The notes beneath the pieces are model-generated. The model was not told the origin of the DNA. It ran no database searches and was given only the letters and a program-made list of their open reading frames with translations. Shown piece by piece: positions 35,841 through 45,327 of a stretch of DNA of 64,000 bases. Source of the stretch: Silene conica. Taxonomy: Eukaryota; Streptophyta; Magnoliopsida; Caryophyllales; Caryophyllaceae. The translations under genes were made by a program, and so were the position numbers. Location: assembly GCA_029255685.2 (NCBI GenBank), contig CM055318.2:30368001-30432000 (forward strand), written 5' to 3'. Position 1 is the first letter of the stretch, and the number at the start of each line of letters is the position of its first letter.

Positions 35841-35919
35841 TGTAATATGAGAATGGAAATAATATTGAGTAATGGAAATAATATATTGAGAGTAATTGTG
35901 TTGTGTCTATCTAAAGAGT

Positions 35920-35959
<40 letters not shown>

Positions 35960-36104
35960 CTAAACATAGGTACTCTAAATAAGGTATACAAAAGGAGCCT
36001 AGGTTTGTACATGGTAAGTGGTAACAATATAATTGTTGGTCTAAAAGAAGCAAGTAGCCGTTGGTATAGAGCCTTGGTGCAACGGCTCCTTGAGCTGCAT
36101 GATA
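35841..36104 (-). repeat. 3' LTR of the copia element
   Basis: 264 bp. It has a long (TA)n run at about 35923-35958 and a duplicated GTGGTAA relative to the other LTR. The pol stop codon (36112-36114) overlaps the polypurine tract next to it. Confidence 0.92.
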
Positions 36105-36111
36105 CCCCTCC

Positions 36112-39100
36112 TCAAGTTGGAGCGAGGATGTTGACGACGCCTAACTTGGACAAAAGATCGGTAAAAAGAGTCGTGCCAAGAGCCTTTGTAAAGATATCCG
36201 CGAGTTGGCGTTTGGTGTGAACGTAGCTGGGTTTGATGAACTGTTTGATTATTTCATCCCGAATAAAATGACAATCGATTTCAATATGTTTTGTTCTTTC
36301 ATGAAAGACGGGGTTCCGAGCAATATGAAGTGCGGACTGATTGTCACAATGGAGCTCAATGGGCAAGTTGCTTTGGAGGCCGAGAAAAGAGAGGAGTCCG
36401 TGGATCCACTTGAGTTCACATACGGTGAAAGCCATGGCCCTATACTCGGATTCGGCGGAAGAGCGTGAGACCGTGGATTGTTTCTTTGTTTTCCAAGATA
36501 TAGGAGCATTACCGAGAAAAACCAAATACGCGGATAAGGAGCGTCGGGTAATTGGACAACTGCCATAGTCGGCATCACAATAAGCATGGAGGTTGAGCAT
36601 ATTGTCACGGCTAAGTAGTATGCCTTGCCCGGGTTTGTTCTTTATATATTTGACAACCTGGAGCGCGGCTTGCCAGTGTTCCGTGCGGGGTGCATTCATG
36701 AATTGGGCTAAAGTATGGACCGAGTAGAGTAGCTCGGGTCGGGTTATGGTGAGGTAGACCAAGCGACCGACTAGCCTTCGGTACGGTTGAGGATCCGTGA
36801 GAAGGGGGGAGGTCGATGTGGCGAGTGCGTGGTTGGATTCCATGGGTAGGGAGACGGGTTTTGAGCCGAGTAAACCCGTTTCTTGTAAAATATCAAGAGC
36901 ATATTTCCGTTGAGATATAAATATTCCGGCTTTGTTACGCGCAACTTCGATGCCCAAAAAATATTTGAGAGGGCCCAAGTCTTTCATATAAAAACATGTG
37001 CTCAGATATGTCTTGAATTTTGAAATATCGGAAGAATCATTACCGCAGATGACTAAATCATCGACATAAGCAAGGACATGGAGAATGGTGGAGTTCTTGA
37101 GCATAGAAAATAAGGAGTGATCGTAGGGACATTGAGTGAACCCGTATGATAATAAAGCGGAAGCAAGTTTAGCATACCAACACCGGGGTGCTTGTCGTAA
37201 GCCATAAAGAGATTTCCGAAGGCGGCATACTTGATGTTTCGCATGAGAGAGAAACCCGGGTGGAGGTTTCATGTAGACCTCTTCGTCGAGCTCCCCGTGA
37301 AGGAAAGCGTTATGGACATCCATTTGGTGGAGGTCCCACTGTTTTGCGGCGGCTAAGGTGAGTAACATACGAACGGTGACCATTTTTGCCGTCGGAGCAA
37401 ATGTCTCGGTATAGTCGATCCCTTCAATTTGGCGGTTGCCCATAATGACTAACCGTGCTTTATGGCGTTTGATCGTGCCGTCGGCATTATATTTGACCTT
37501 ATACACCCATTTTGAACCGATGGCCTTTTTTCCCGGAGGAAGTGATTCAAGGGTCCAGGTTTTGTTGCGTTCGAGTGCGTCGATTTCGAGTTGCATCGCC
37601 TTGCGCCATTCCGGTACATGAATTGCATCAGAAAAAGAACGAGGCTCGTGGGTGTTGGCCACGGCCGAGAGGTAACAACGATATTGGGGAGATAATTTAG
37701 CATAATTAAGAAAATTAGCGATAGGATACCTTGTCGTTGATGACGGCGTGGAGGAGGTAAGCAAATGTGTAGACGGATTAATAGGGGGTCGTTCATAATC
37801 TTTGAGGCGCGAACTCGGAATTTTCGTGCGGTGACCTTTTCCCATGGCGGATGTAGGAGGTGCGGTGTCGGTAGGATGAGTGACAGAGTCGGTTTCGGTA
37901 TTTGTGTGATTGGCAGGGGCTTCGTTGGAGAGTGTTTGTGAAGGGGGAGGACTGGGCTCAAGGATAGGTGTGGACTGGGCTGGGATAGAAGGAGATTGGA
38001 GTTGGGCTGTGGGAGATGGGCCGATGGAGAGAGGACTGTTTGGGAGATTTGGGGAGTTGGGTGTTTCTGGTAATTGTGGGCTATTTGGGATTGGGCTGGA
38101 AATGATAGGGACAAGGAAATCAGTAGCAATGTTATGTGTGGGCTGATTGGGATGGACATCAGTGGGCGAGATAGTAGCATATGGGAATGTATTCTCCATA
38201 AAAATGACATCACGTGAATGAAAGTGGGTACCCGTTTCAATCTCATAGACTTTCCACCCCTTTTTCCCAAGTGGATAGCCCAAAAAAATGCATTGCCGGC
38301 TTCGCGGTGCGAACTTATCTTTGGAGCGGTTTATATTTTTGGCATAAAAAAGACAACCGAAGGTGCGTATGTGGGTCATTATGGGCGTTTTTTGAAAGAG
38401 AATTTCATAGGGCGTTTTACCATGATGGATGATTGAGGGTGTACGATTTATAAGGTGGACCGCGGCAAGGACACTTTCGCCCCAAAACGTGATAGGTAGA
38501 TGGGCCTGAAAGAGGAGTGCCCTTGCCACATTTAAAATGTGACGATGTTTACGTTCTACCCGCCCGTTTTGTTGGGGAGTGTCGACATTTGAAGTTTGAA
38601 AAAGAATACCGTTTTCGAGAAAATATTTTTGCAAACTTGTGAACTCAGTCCCATTGTCGCTGCGGAAGACTTTAACTTTAGTGTTAAATTGGCGTTCGAC
38701 CATAGCAAAAAAATGGAGTTTGGTAGTGGTGTCATTTTTATAACGTAAAAGATAAACCCAAGTAGACCGTGAAAAATCGTCGACGATAGTTAAAAAATAA
38801 TGTGACCCACAAGAGGCATTTTCAGAGTAAGGGCCCCATAAATCGCAATGGATAAGGTCAAAAATATTGTTTGCTTTGTTTGAACTTAAAGGAAAAGGTG
38901 TACGTGCATGTTTCGCGCGAATGCATACATCGCAAGACTGAAAATTATGCAAAGAGTTTTTATGACAAATAAAAGGTAAAAAAGCCATAGTACTCGAGGA
39001 GGGGTGACCCAAGCGCCGGTGCCAAAGCCCGTCATTGTCAGTGGTGGCCGCCGCATTTATTTGTATATCGGTGGAGCGCACCCCTTGAAGAAAGTATAAT

Positions 39101-39453
39101 CCGTCACATTGCTTACCAACCCCAATCACCGTCATCGAGGAACGGTCCTGAATAAGACAAATTTGACGAGTAAATTGAATAGTGATAGACACATCATTAA
39201 GCAAAGTAGAGACAGAGATTAAATTACACCGAAGGGCATTAGAATAAAGAACATCACGCAGAACTAAACGAGAAGACAAAATAATGTCACCACATTTGTC
39301 AGCGAAGGCCGACGCACCATTAGGAAGGCCTACGGGAAGGGGAGTGATATCGCGGATATTGGTAAATAAAGACAGAGAGCTAGACATGTGGTGCGAGGCA
39401 CCCGTATCAATAATCCAAGAAGGTGTAGGTGGCGTACCTTGAAGGTGATCGGT
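36112..39453 (-). CDS. Copia pol polyprotein: protease, integrase, reverse transcriptase, RNase H
   Basis: One open frame runs from the codon after the TAG at 39454 to a TGA at 36112-36114. The first ATG is at 39387 (1091 aa). The protease active-site motif DTGAS lies just upstream of that ATG, so the natural product is a gag-pol fusion interrupted by the single TAG. Counting from the ATG: the integrase zinc region H123...H128...C152-X2-C155; the integrase triad D182, D244, E278; a Pro/Ser-rich linker at about 405-520; reverse transcriptase from about 590 with YVDD at 774-777; and RNase H with acidic residues near 938-940, E979 and D1015. All key residues are present, so the enzymes could be active if translated. 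Expression would need stop read-through or a downstream start that omits the protease motif. Confidence 0.93.
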   Translation of the reverse strand, partial: TDHLQGTPPTPSWIIDTGASHHMSSSLSLFTNIRDITPLPVGLPNGASAFADKCGDIILSSRLVLRDVLYSNALRCNLISVSTLLNDVSITIQFTRQICLIQDRSSMTVIGVGKQCDGLYFLQGVRSTDIQINAAATTDNDGLWHRRLGHPSSSTMAFLPFICHKNSLHNFQSCDVCIRAKHARTPFPLSSNKANNIFDLIHCDLWGPYSENASCGSHYFLTIVDDFSRSTWVYLLRYKNDTTTKLHFFAMVERQFNTKVKVFRSDNGTEFTSLQKYFLENGILFQTSNVDTPQQNGRVERKHRHILNVARALLFQAHLPITFWGESVLAAVHLINRTPSIIHHGKTPYEILFQKTPIMTHIRTFGCLFYAKNINRSKDKFAPRSRQCIFLGYPLGKKGWKVYEIETGTHFHSRDVIFMENTFPYATISPTDVHPNQPTHNIATDFLVPIISSPIPNSPQLPETPNSPNLPNSPLSIGPSPTAQLQSPSIPAQSTPILEPSPPPSQTLSNEAPANHTNTETDSVTHPTDTAPPTSAMGKGHRTKIPSSRLKDYERPPINPSTHLLTSSTPSSTTRYPIANFLNYAKLSPQYRCYLSAVANTHEPRSFSDAIHVPEWRKAMQLEIDALERNKTWTLESLPPGKKAIGSKWVYKVKYNADGTIKRHKARLVIMGNRQIEGIDYTETFAPTAKMVTVRMLLTLAAAKQWDLHQMDVHNAFLHGELDEEVYMKPPPGFLSHAKHQVCRLRKSLYGLRQAPRCWYAKLASALLSYGFTQCPYDHSLFSMLKNSTILHVLAYVDDLVICGNDSSDISKFKTYLSTCFYMKDLGPLKYFLGIEVARNKAGIFISQRKYALDILQETGLLGSKPVSLPMESNHALATSTSPLLTDPQPYRRLVGRLVYLTITRPELLYSVHTLAQFMNAPRTEHWQAALQVVKYIKNKPGQGILLSRDNMLNLHAYCDADYGSCPITRRSLSAYLVFLGNAPISWKTKKQSTVSRSSAESEYRAMAFTVCELKWIHGLLSFLGLQSNLPIELHCDNQSALHIARNPVFHERTKHIEIDCHFIRDEIIKQFIKPSYVHTKRQLADIFTKALGTTLFTDLLSKLGVVNILAPT

Positions 39454-40669
39454 CTAAGTCTCGGTTTTGCGATGACCAATCAGAGCACTCAACTCATCTA
39501 GTTCTTTATCACTGAGTTTGTTGAGGTCAAGCTTATCGAAAGACGAAAACGTACCGGGAGAGGAAGTACCTGCGGCAGTGTGAGCTGTTGCGGTCGGGGC
39601 GGATACGGGCTGTTTGGTTTGAGCCATATTAGCGCGAGGTTGAGATTGATTCCCCTGTTGATGGCGAATCTTTTCCCAACGGGCTCGGCCTTGAGTATCC
39701 GAGACAAACTTAGCGGTTCGTAAATCGGTTGCATTGGGTTCGACATAGACACGATCACGGGGACGTTCACCCCACCATTCCGGGAAAGTCCCTGTGACAC
39801 GATAGCAAGTTGGCCAGTAATGCCCAAGTCGGTTACAAGCATCACATTTCGGACGAGTGGAATCAGTAGAGGAACCCCCCCCCCCCCCCCCCCGTGGTTT
39901 TGAACTCCCTGTTCCCACCCCCTGTTTTCGAAAAAGAAGGAACTCGAGCCGCAAAGGCCATAGGTTCGGGTCTGGGTTCAGTTTTGGAATTGGAAAAATT
40001 ACGAGCACCCTCTACTTGTGAAAGACGATAATAAACTTGGTTTAAATTGGGAAGAGAGTCATTACCTAAGATTTGAGAACGAACATTGTCGAAACGATCA
40101 TCGAGACCCATGAGAAAATCCCGGACTCGAGCATTGTCGCGTTCGGCCGTCATGAGAGCAGTCCAATTGCACGGACATTTCTTGCACGCGCATTGAGGGA
40201 GTGGGGAAATTTCGAGCAATTCATCCCATAATTTCAGGATGCGCCCGTAATAGGACATGAGAGTTTCCGTGGGGTTTTGTCGACAAGCATTAATGTCGGA
40301 TTGCAACTGATAGATACGGGCTTCATTCCCTTGGGAATAGCGCTGTTTAATGTCATCCCATACGAGTTTGACATCGGAGCGATAGGGAATCATTCGTTTC
40401 ACATCTCGTTCGATAGAATTAAAAAGCCATGAAGTAACCAAAGCGTTGGTGCCTTCCCACGTGTCCAAGGCAACGGGATCGGTGGGTTTCTTTTTCGACC
40501 CATCGAGAAAACCGTGTTTACCCTTGGCACGAAGTGCGAGAAGAAAGGCTCGAGACCATTCGTCATAATTGTTGCCGTTGAAAAGAATTTGGGTGATATT
40601 GGACCCGGGGTTTTCAACAGGAACGAAAGAGACGGATGTGTTTTCGGGAGTTTGTTCGGAATTGGTCAT
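39454..40669 (-). pseudogene. Copia gag with a frameshift at a poly-G run
   Basis: From the ATG at 40669 the first 268 codons run to 39863 and show the plant copia gag core (ILFNGNNYDEWSRAF near the start; LVWDDIKQRY; YYGRILKLWDEL; VRDFLMGLDDRFD). At 39875-39893 there is a run of 19 C (19 G on the coding strand). The rest of gag, with the zinc knuckle CDACNRLGHYWPTC (C-X2-C-X4-H-X4-C), is in another frame, which continues to a TAG at 39454-39456. A change of length in the G-run explains the shift, either a real slippage mutation or an assembly error. Gag forms the virus-like particle of the element. The pol frame follows with no further shift. Confidence 0.85.
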
Positions 40670-40757
40670 TGCAAGGAAAAAAATGGGAGGCGTGTGAATG
40701 AAATTGAAGGCAGAGCAGAAGGGAAAAATAGATCTACCCTAAGCTCTGATACCATAT

Positions 40758-40992
40758 TGTAATATGAGAATGGAAATAATATTGAGTAATGGAAATAATA
40801 TATTGAGAGTAATTGTGTTGTGTCTATCTAAAGAGTATACATATATATATATAGCTAAACATAGGTACTCTAAATAAGGTATACAAAAGGAGCCTAGGTT
40901 TGTACATGGTAACAATATAATTGTTGGTCTAAAAGAAGCAAGTAGCCGTTGGTGTAGAGCCTTGGTGCAACGGCTCCTTGAGCTGCATGATA
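40758..40992 (-). repeat. 5' LTR of the copia element
   Basis: 235 bp, same sequence as 35841-36104 apart from one A/G difference, a shorter (TA)n run and the lack of the 7-bp insertion. Confidence 0.92.
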
Positions 40993-41401
40993 ATTAATAT
41001 ACATCTTTTTTAATATATTCTATTGTTGTTTATGATTGATGTCTTCTTAGTAATCTAATTAGTGTTATTAATTGCAAAAATATATAAATAGTTGTAAGAT
41101 TTAATAAGAGAACAATATAGATGAGGAAAGTTAAATCGAAAAAATCATGCTAGAATTCGGGCAATATCAGTAAAAGTTAGACGACAAAAACCACGACCCG
41201 AAATAAATCGATTGGCATGAGCATTGTTAATGATCTTGTTGATTTTAACATTATTACTATGACTCATCAAAGTCTTAAAACTTTGTCACATCAGTTTTCC
41301 ACTAACTTCTTTTATTATTCTATTGTTCACTCACCCCAGATTCACCTCAAACTTTATACATTATCCCTTAGATTCACCTCAGACTCTACTTTTTCACTAC
41401 A
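40993..41401. other. Intergenic spacer, no gene seen
   Basis: AT-rich DNA between the copia element and a Helitron end; nothing recognised. Confidence 0.5.
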
Positions 41402-41851
41402 CTAGTTTTACGCCCCTGCAAAAAAATACACGGGTTTCATTTTATTAAACTGAAAAAAAATTAATAAAAAGGTTAATAAATATAATAAAAATATGGTTTT
41501 AGTATTGCAGTTATATTGATGTAAAAATTTAAAAAAATTTATACGCTTAACTTAGACGTAAATAAAACAACACACCTGCTTTACATTATAAAAGTATACA
41601 ACTTATTATTTAGGACGACGCTATCGGTCTAAGTTTAAGACGTATCAAATATACATACTTCGTATGTAGGATGAATTAGTATAAAAAAAATTATGCATGT
41701 CTAAAATAAAATATTTGTCCTATAACTCATGAGTGTGATATGACTCGTGTTAAACTTAAAACGAATAGTAGCCGATAAAAATATGTATAGATTTTAAACT
41801 TATACGTAATGAATCCGACCAAATTATTATTAGTCTGACCCTCTAACTACC

Positions 41852-43401
41852 TGATGCATGCATTTTATATAGATCTTTTAGGCCATATTAGCACGCATTT
41901 CCATACTTATTTCGTAGTGTTTTACTACAAATGTCCCCCGAATAGTCTACTTTGGTTTGTCTTGTGTTATTTGCAGATATGAGCCGGAGAAGATCATAAT
42001 CAAGCCTAAAACATGTCCCCATGCATGCATTTAGGAGAAGAGTTGAGTCGGAGCTTGTTACTACCAACTTGAGATGCGCGTAGAAGTAATGGAAGTCTAT
42101 TGAGCGAAAGAAGAGCTTCACGCCGCTACTGCCTACTTTAAAGAGCCATAACTCGAGTTCTAGAAATGATAATCAAGTGATTCAAATTGGTGATGAAAGC
42201 TTATGCTCTTAGCTTTCCAACGCCACCAAAAACGCTTGATTTGAACAAGTAACGAAGAAATGGCGGCTGTTTGAAGTTCAGTGCGCATTGCAGGAAATCT
42301 TTTCGACAGATATAGTCGATCGACCATATATGGTCGATAAGTAAGTCGATCGACCACTCTTTTAGTCGATCGACCACTTTTGGTCGATAAGAAAGTCGAT
42401 CGACCAGTTCCGAAGTCGATCGACCAGTTTTCTTTCCCGAAGCCCAAGTTTAACCTAAGCCCATTAGGTCATCGGATGGGAATCAGACTAATTCGTTTTT
42501 AAGCAACTTTTGAGTTCTTTTTAGACTACTTTATTTTTAATCTTTTATCTAATCTTTTATCTTTTGCCTTTTACTCTTAGCCTTTACTCTCAAAACTTGT
42601 AATCAGTAATCTTTCCGTAGCATTTTTCTAGCTTTCAAGAATTCTACTTTGCCATTTACATTCGGTAATTTAGTTTTCCTTTGTTCTTTTTATTCTCATT
42701 TCTTTTCCTTTTACTCTTTTTACCTTGCAATTTTATTATCGCGATCATGTACTCCCTTTCCGTTATTTATTCTATCTCAATCGTTCCTTATATTATGTGT
42801 AGCTAATCCTCTCGACTAGGATATAGGTGATCCAATGATAATGTGACGAAGTTCGTTTAGGTTAGATCGGTTGTTGGTAATTTGTCTCTATTGTTAATTA
42901 TGACATTTATTTGTGTTTAATTGGTTAAGTCGACGTAGCTAATTATTCGTACGGTAAACCCCGACCTAAGATCGAAAGCCTGGTGAGGGTTACACCTGTC
43001 ATAAACATTATAGTGCCCTAATAAGTTGTGAGAGCCCGTTAGAAGCATTCTAGGGCGAATAGCGATCCGAGAGGACCTTTTCACTACCCCATAGACCGAT
43101 AATTGAGACTGATCTGCGACCTAAACCCCAATCGTTACACTTTCATTGGTGAACTGACTATCTTAGTTTTCTCTCCCTTATATTTTTACACTATTTTGCT
43201 TTACGATTTTCTTTTCTTTTTTCTTCACTACTTTTAGTTTAGTTAAAACAAACAATCAAAACCCCAAATCCGGTTACCTTGACGGACTTTAGTTTAGCAT
43301 TTAGAATTCATATTAGTCTCCCTGTGGATACGATCCCGACTTCCTTGCTACATTAGTTAGGCCAGTTGGTTATCTTTGATAGGGTTGCGACAGCCGTGTC
43401 A
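41852..43401 (+). mobile_element. Solo LTR C with 5-bp TSD
   Basis: 1550 bp from TGATGCATGCAT to GCCGTGTCA, flanked by CTACC on both sides (41847-41851 and 43402-43406). It has the CCTGTGGATACGATCCCGAC block near its 3' end and an AAGATCGAAAGCCTGG box that also occurs twice in solo LTR B. No coding region. Confidence 0.87.
42312..42432. repeat. AGTCGATCGACCA palindrome array in LTR C
   Basis: Five copies of AGTCGATCGACCA plus two half copies (TGGTCGATAAG) within 120 bp, with 5-15 bp spacers. Confidence 0.85.
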
Positions 43402-43575
43402 CTACCAAAAAAGACTCCGACCATATAGTATAAACTCTATCTTTTTTATGTACATTTAAGACGGAATTACATATTTTCATTGATTTCAAACTCTCAACAA
43501 TTTTAATTTATTGATTTTCAGCATTTGAATGTTTTAATTTTCGCTAATTTATAAATTATTATATTTGGTATTCAC

Positions 43576-44495
43576 TCGAAAAATAAATTTTCATGAGCTT
43601 AGACGTCGTCTTTTATTTTTCTTATTTACCCTTATATTTTATATGGTTTGATAATAATTTGTATAAATTAAAAAATTACGAAAATTATGTGAACCAATTT
43701 TTTTCAATCTACACGCTTTTTATAAGCAATATATATCCTCAATCAAATTTTACGAAATCTCTATATTAAAATACAGTACATAAACCCAACCAAATTAGTT
43801 AAAGTCGAAAAATAAAATTTCATTAGCTTAGACGTCATGTTTTATTTTTCTTATTTATATTTACCCTTATATTTTATATGGTTTGATAATAATTTGTATA
43901 AATTAAAAAATTACGAAAATTATGTGAACCAATTCTTTTCAGTCTACACGCTTTTTATAATCAGATATATATCATCAATCAAAATGTACGAAATCTCTAT
44001 ATTAAAATACAGTACATAAACCCAACCAAATTAGTTAAAGTCGAAAAATAAAATTTCATTAGCTTAGACGTCATCTTTTATATTTCTTATTTACTCTTAT
44101 ATTTTATATGGTTTGATAATAATTTGTTTAAATGAAAAAATTACGAAAATTATGTGAACCAATTCTTTTCAATCTACACGCTTTTTATAATCAGATATAT
44201 ATCCTCAATCAAAATGTACGAAATCTCTATATTAAAATACAATACATAAACCCAACCAAATTAGTTAAAATCGAAAAATAAAATTTCATTAGCTTAGACG
44301 TCATCTTTTATTTTTCTTATTTACCCTTATATTTTATATGGTTTGATAATAATTTGTATAAATTATAAAATTACGAAAATTATGTGAATTAATTATTTTC
44401 AATCTACACACTTTTTATAATCAGATATATATTCTCAATCAAAATTTACAAAATCTCTATATTAATATATAATAATTGTTTTGTGTGTCTTTGAT
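43576..44495. repeat. Tandem repeat, four units of about 230 bp
   Basis: Units start at 43576, 43805, 44041 and 44271, each with TCGAAAAATAAA at its start, a TTAGACGTC box, TTTATATGGTTTGATAATAA and CTACACGCTTTTTATAA. Units 2-4 are closest to one another. The last is incomplete at its right end. The array lies inside the Helitron. Confidence 0.9.
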
Positions 44496-44695
44496 ACAGG
44501 TACAAAGACATTGAAATTTTTAATATTATATCGGCGATTAAGGGTCATAACATCGATCTTAGAGATTACATTTTATCAATTGAAATTGAAATGTGTTTTG
44601 TTTAGTTAGACTCTTGGTTATAATTAAATTGTTTGACATGTAGTTATTATTTATAATTTGTAATTATATAATACAATATGCTATAACAATTAAAT

Positions 44696-44738
44696 ATTCG
44701 ACATTCGACATTCGACATTCGACATTCGACATTCGACC
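44696..44738. repeat. Heptamer microsatellite (ATTCGAC)6
   Basis: Six perfect copies in a row in AT-rich DNA within the Helitron, about 200 bp from its 5' end. Confidence 0.95.
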
Positions 44739-44937
44739 TGATTAAACAACTAAATTAAACAAATAAAATTAAAATAAATTGGAGAGAAATAATGTGGAGA
44801 GAGAGTAATTAATTCTTGAATGGAGAGAGAAATTAATTCACATAAGAACATGAGTTGCCTTTAATAAAAAAAAAAGAAAAAGAAAAATTTCAGCCAATTA
44901 GAAGGCTTGAAATGTTGTTCCTTTTATAGAAAGAAGA

Positions 44938-45327
44938 TTTTTCTTATCGAATTTAAGATAGAAAGGAAAATAATAATATATTTAACACATGGTAGCCATT
45001 TATTGATTGTCATTTATAAAACGGTGTAGTCAAGACTTTTGTAGAGTCTTAAGTCGAGTCTTGGATTTCTAGGACTCTACTTAAGATTTTGACAAGACTT
45101 CAGTAGATTATTAGGGGTCTTGAGTATGTCTTGTCTCAAGACTCATGTGAGTCTTGTGACTTGCCAATAATGTTACCCTTGAGTTTTGTAGATGAGAATC
45201 ATGCGATATTGGATGGACTTTTTAAAAATTTTAAAGTCCGCCGTATTTAGTTTGAAAATTCACTTGTATATTGATGAGTTAGAAAAGTAAATACATACGG
45301 AGTATAATAAATAGTAAAATAGATGAA
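44938..45327. other. 3' flank of the GDSL gene
   Basis: No gene. Contains about eight imperfect copies of AAGACTC or its variants (AAGTCTTG, GAGTCTT) at 45025-45170, an irregular short repeat. Confidence 0.5.

Larger units (their letters stand above)
35841..40992 (-). mobile_element. Young, nearly complete Ty1/copia retrotransposon
   Basis: LTRs at 35841-36104 (264 bp) and 40758-40992 (235 bp) differ by one substitution, a longer (TA)n run and a 7-bp insertion, so the insertion is recent. Next to the right LTR the minus strand reads ATGGTATCAGAGCTT, a tRNA-iMet primer-binding site. Next to the left LTR it reads TTGAGGAGGGG, the polypurine tract. Internal gag and pol follow in the order gag, protease, integrase, reverse transcriptase, RNase H, the Ty1/copia order. 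The shared LTR sequence on the minus strand starts TATCATGCAGC and ends TATTACA, a non-canonical TA...CA type. ATTAATAT flanks both sides (35833-35840 and 40993-41000). Confidence 0.95.
41402..44937 (-). mobile_element. Non-autonomous Helitron containing a solo LTR and a tandem array
   Basis: The minus strand starts TCTTCTTTCTATAAAAGGAA at 44937 and ends CTAG at 41402, after an imperfect hairpin (CCCGTG...GCAGGGG) and GCGTAAAACTAG. It is flanked by A and T as expected. The start is nearly the same as that of the Helitron at 20333-23262. It carries solo LTR C (41852-43401) and four units of a 230-bp tandem repeat. No Rep/helicase coding. The decayed hairpin and nested LTR suggest an old insertion. 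Confidence 0.68.

Noticed and set aside
36205-38436. Plus-strand and other-frame reading frames opposite the copia pol
   Set aside because: They are shadows of the pol coding frame, which carries all domain motifs.
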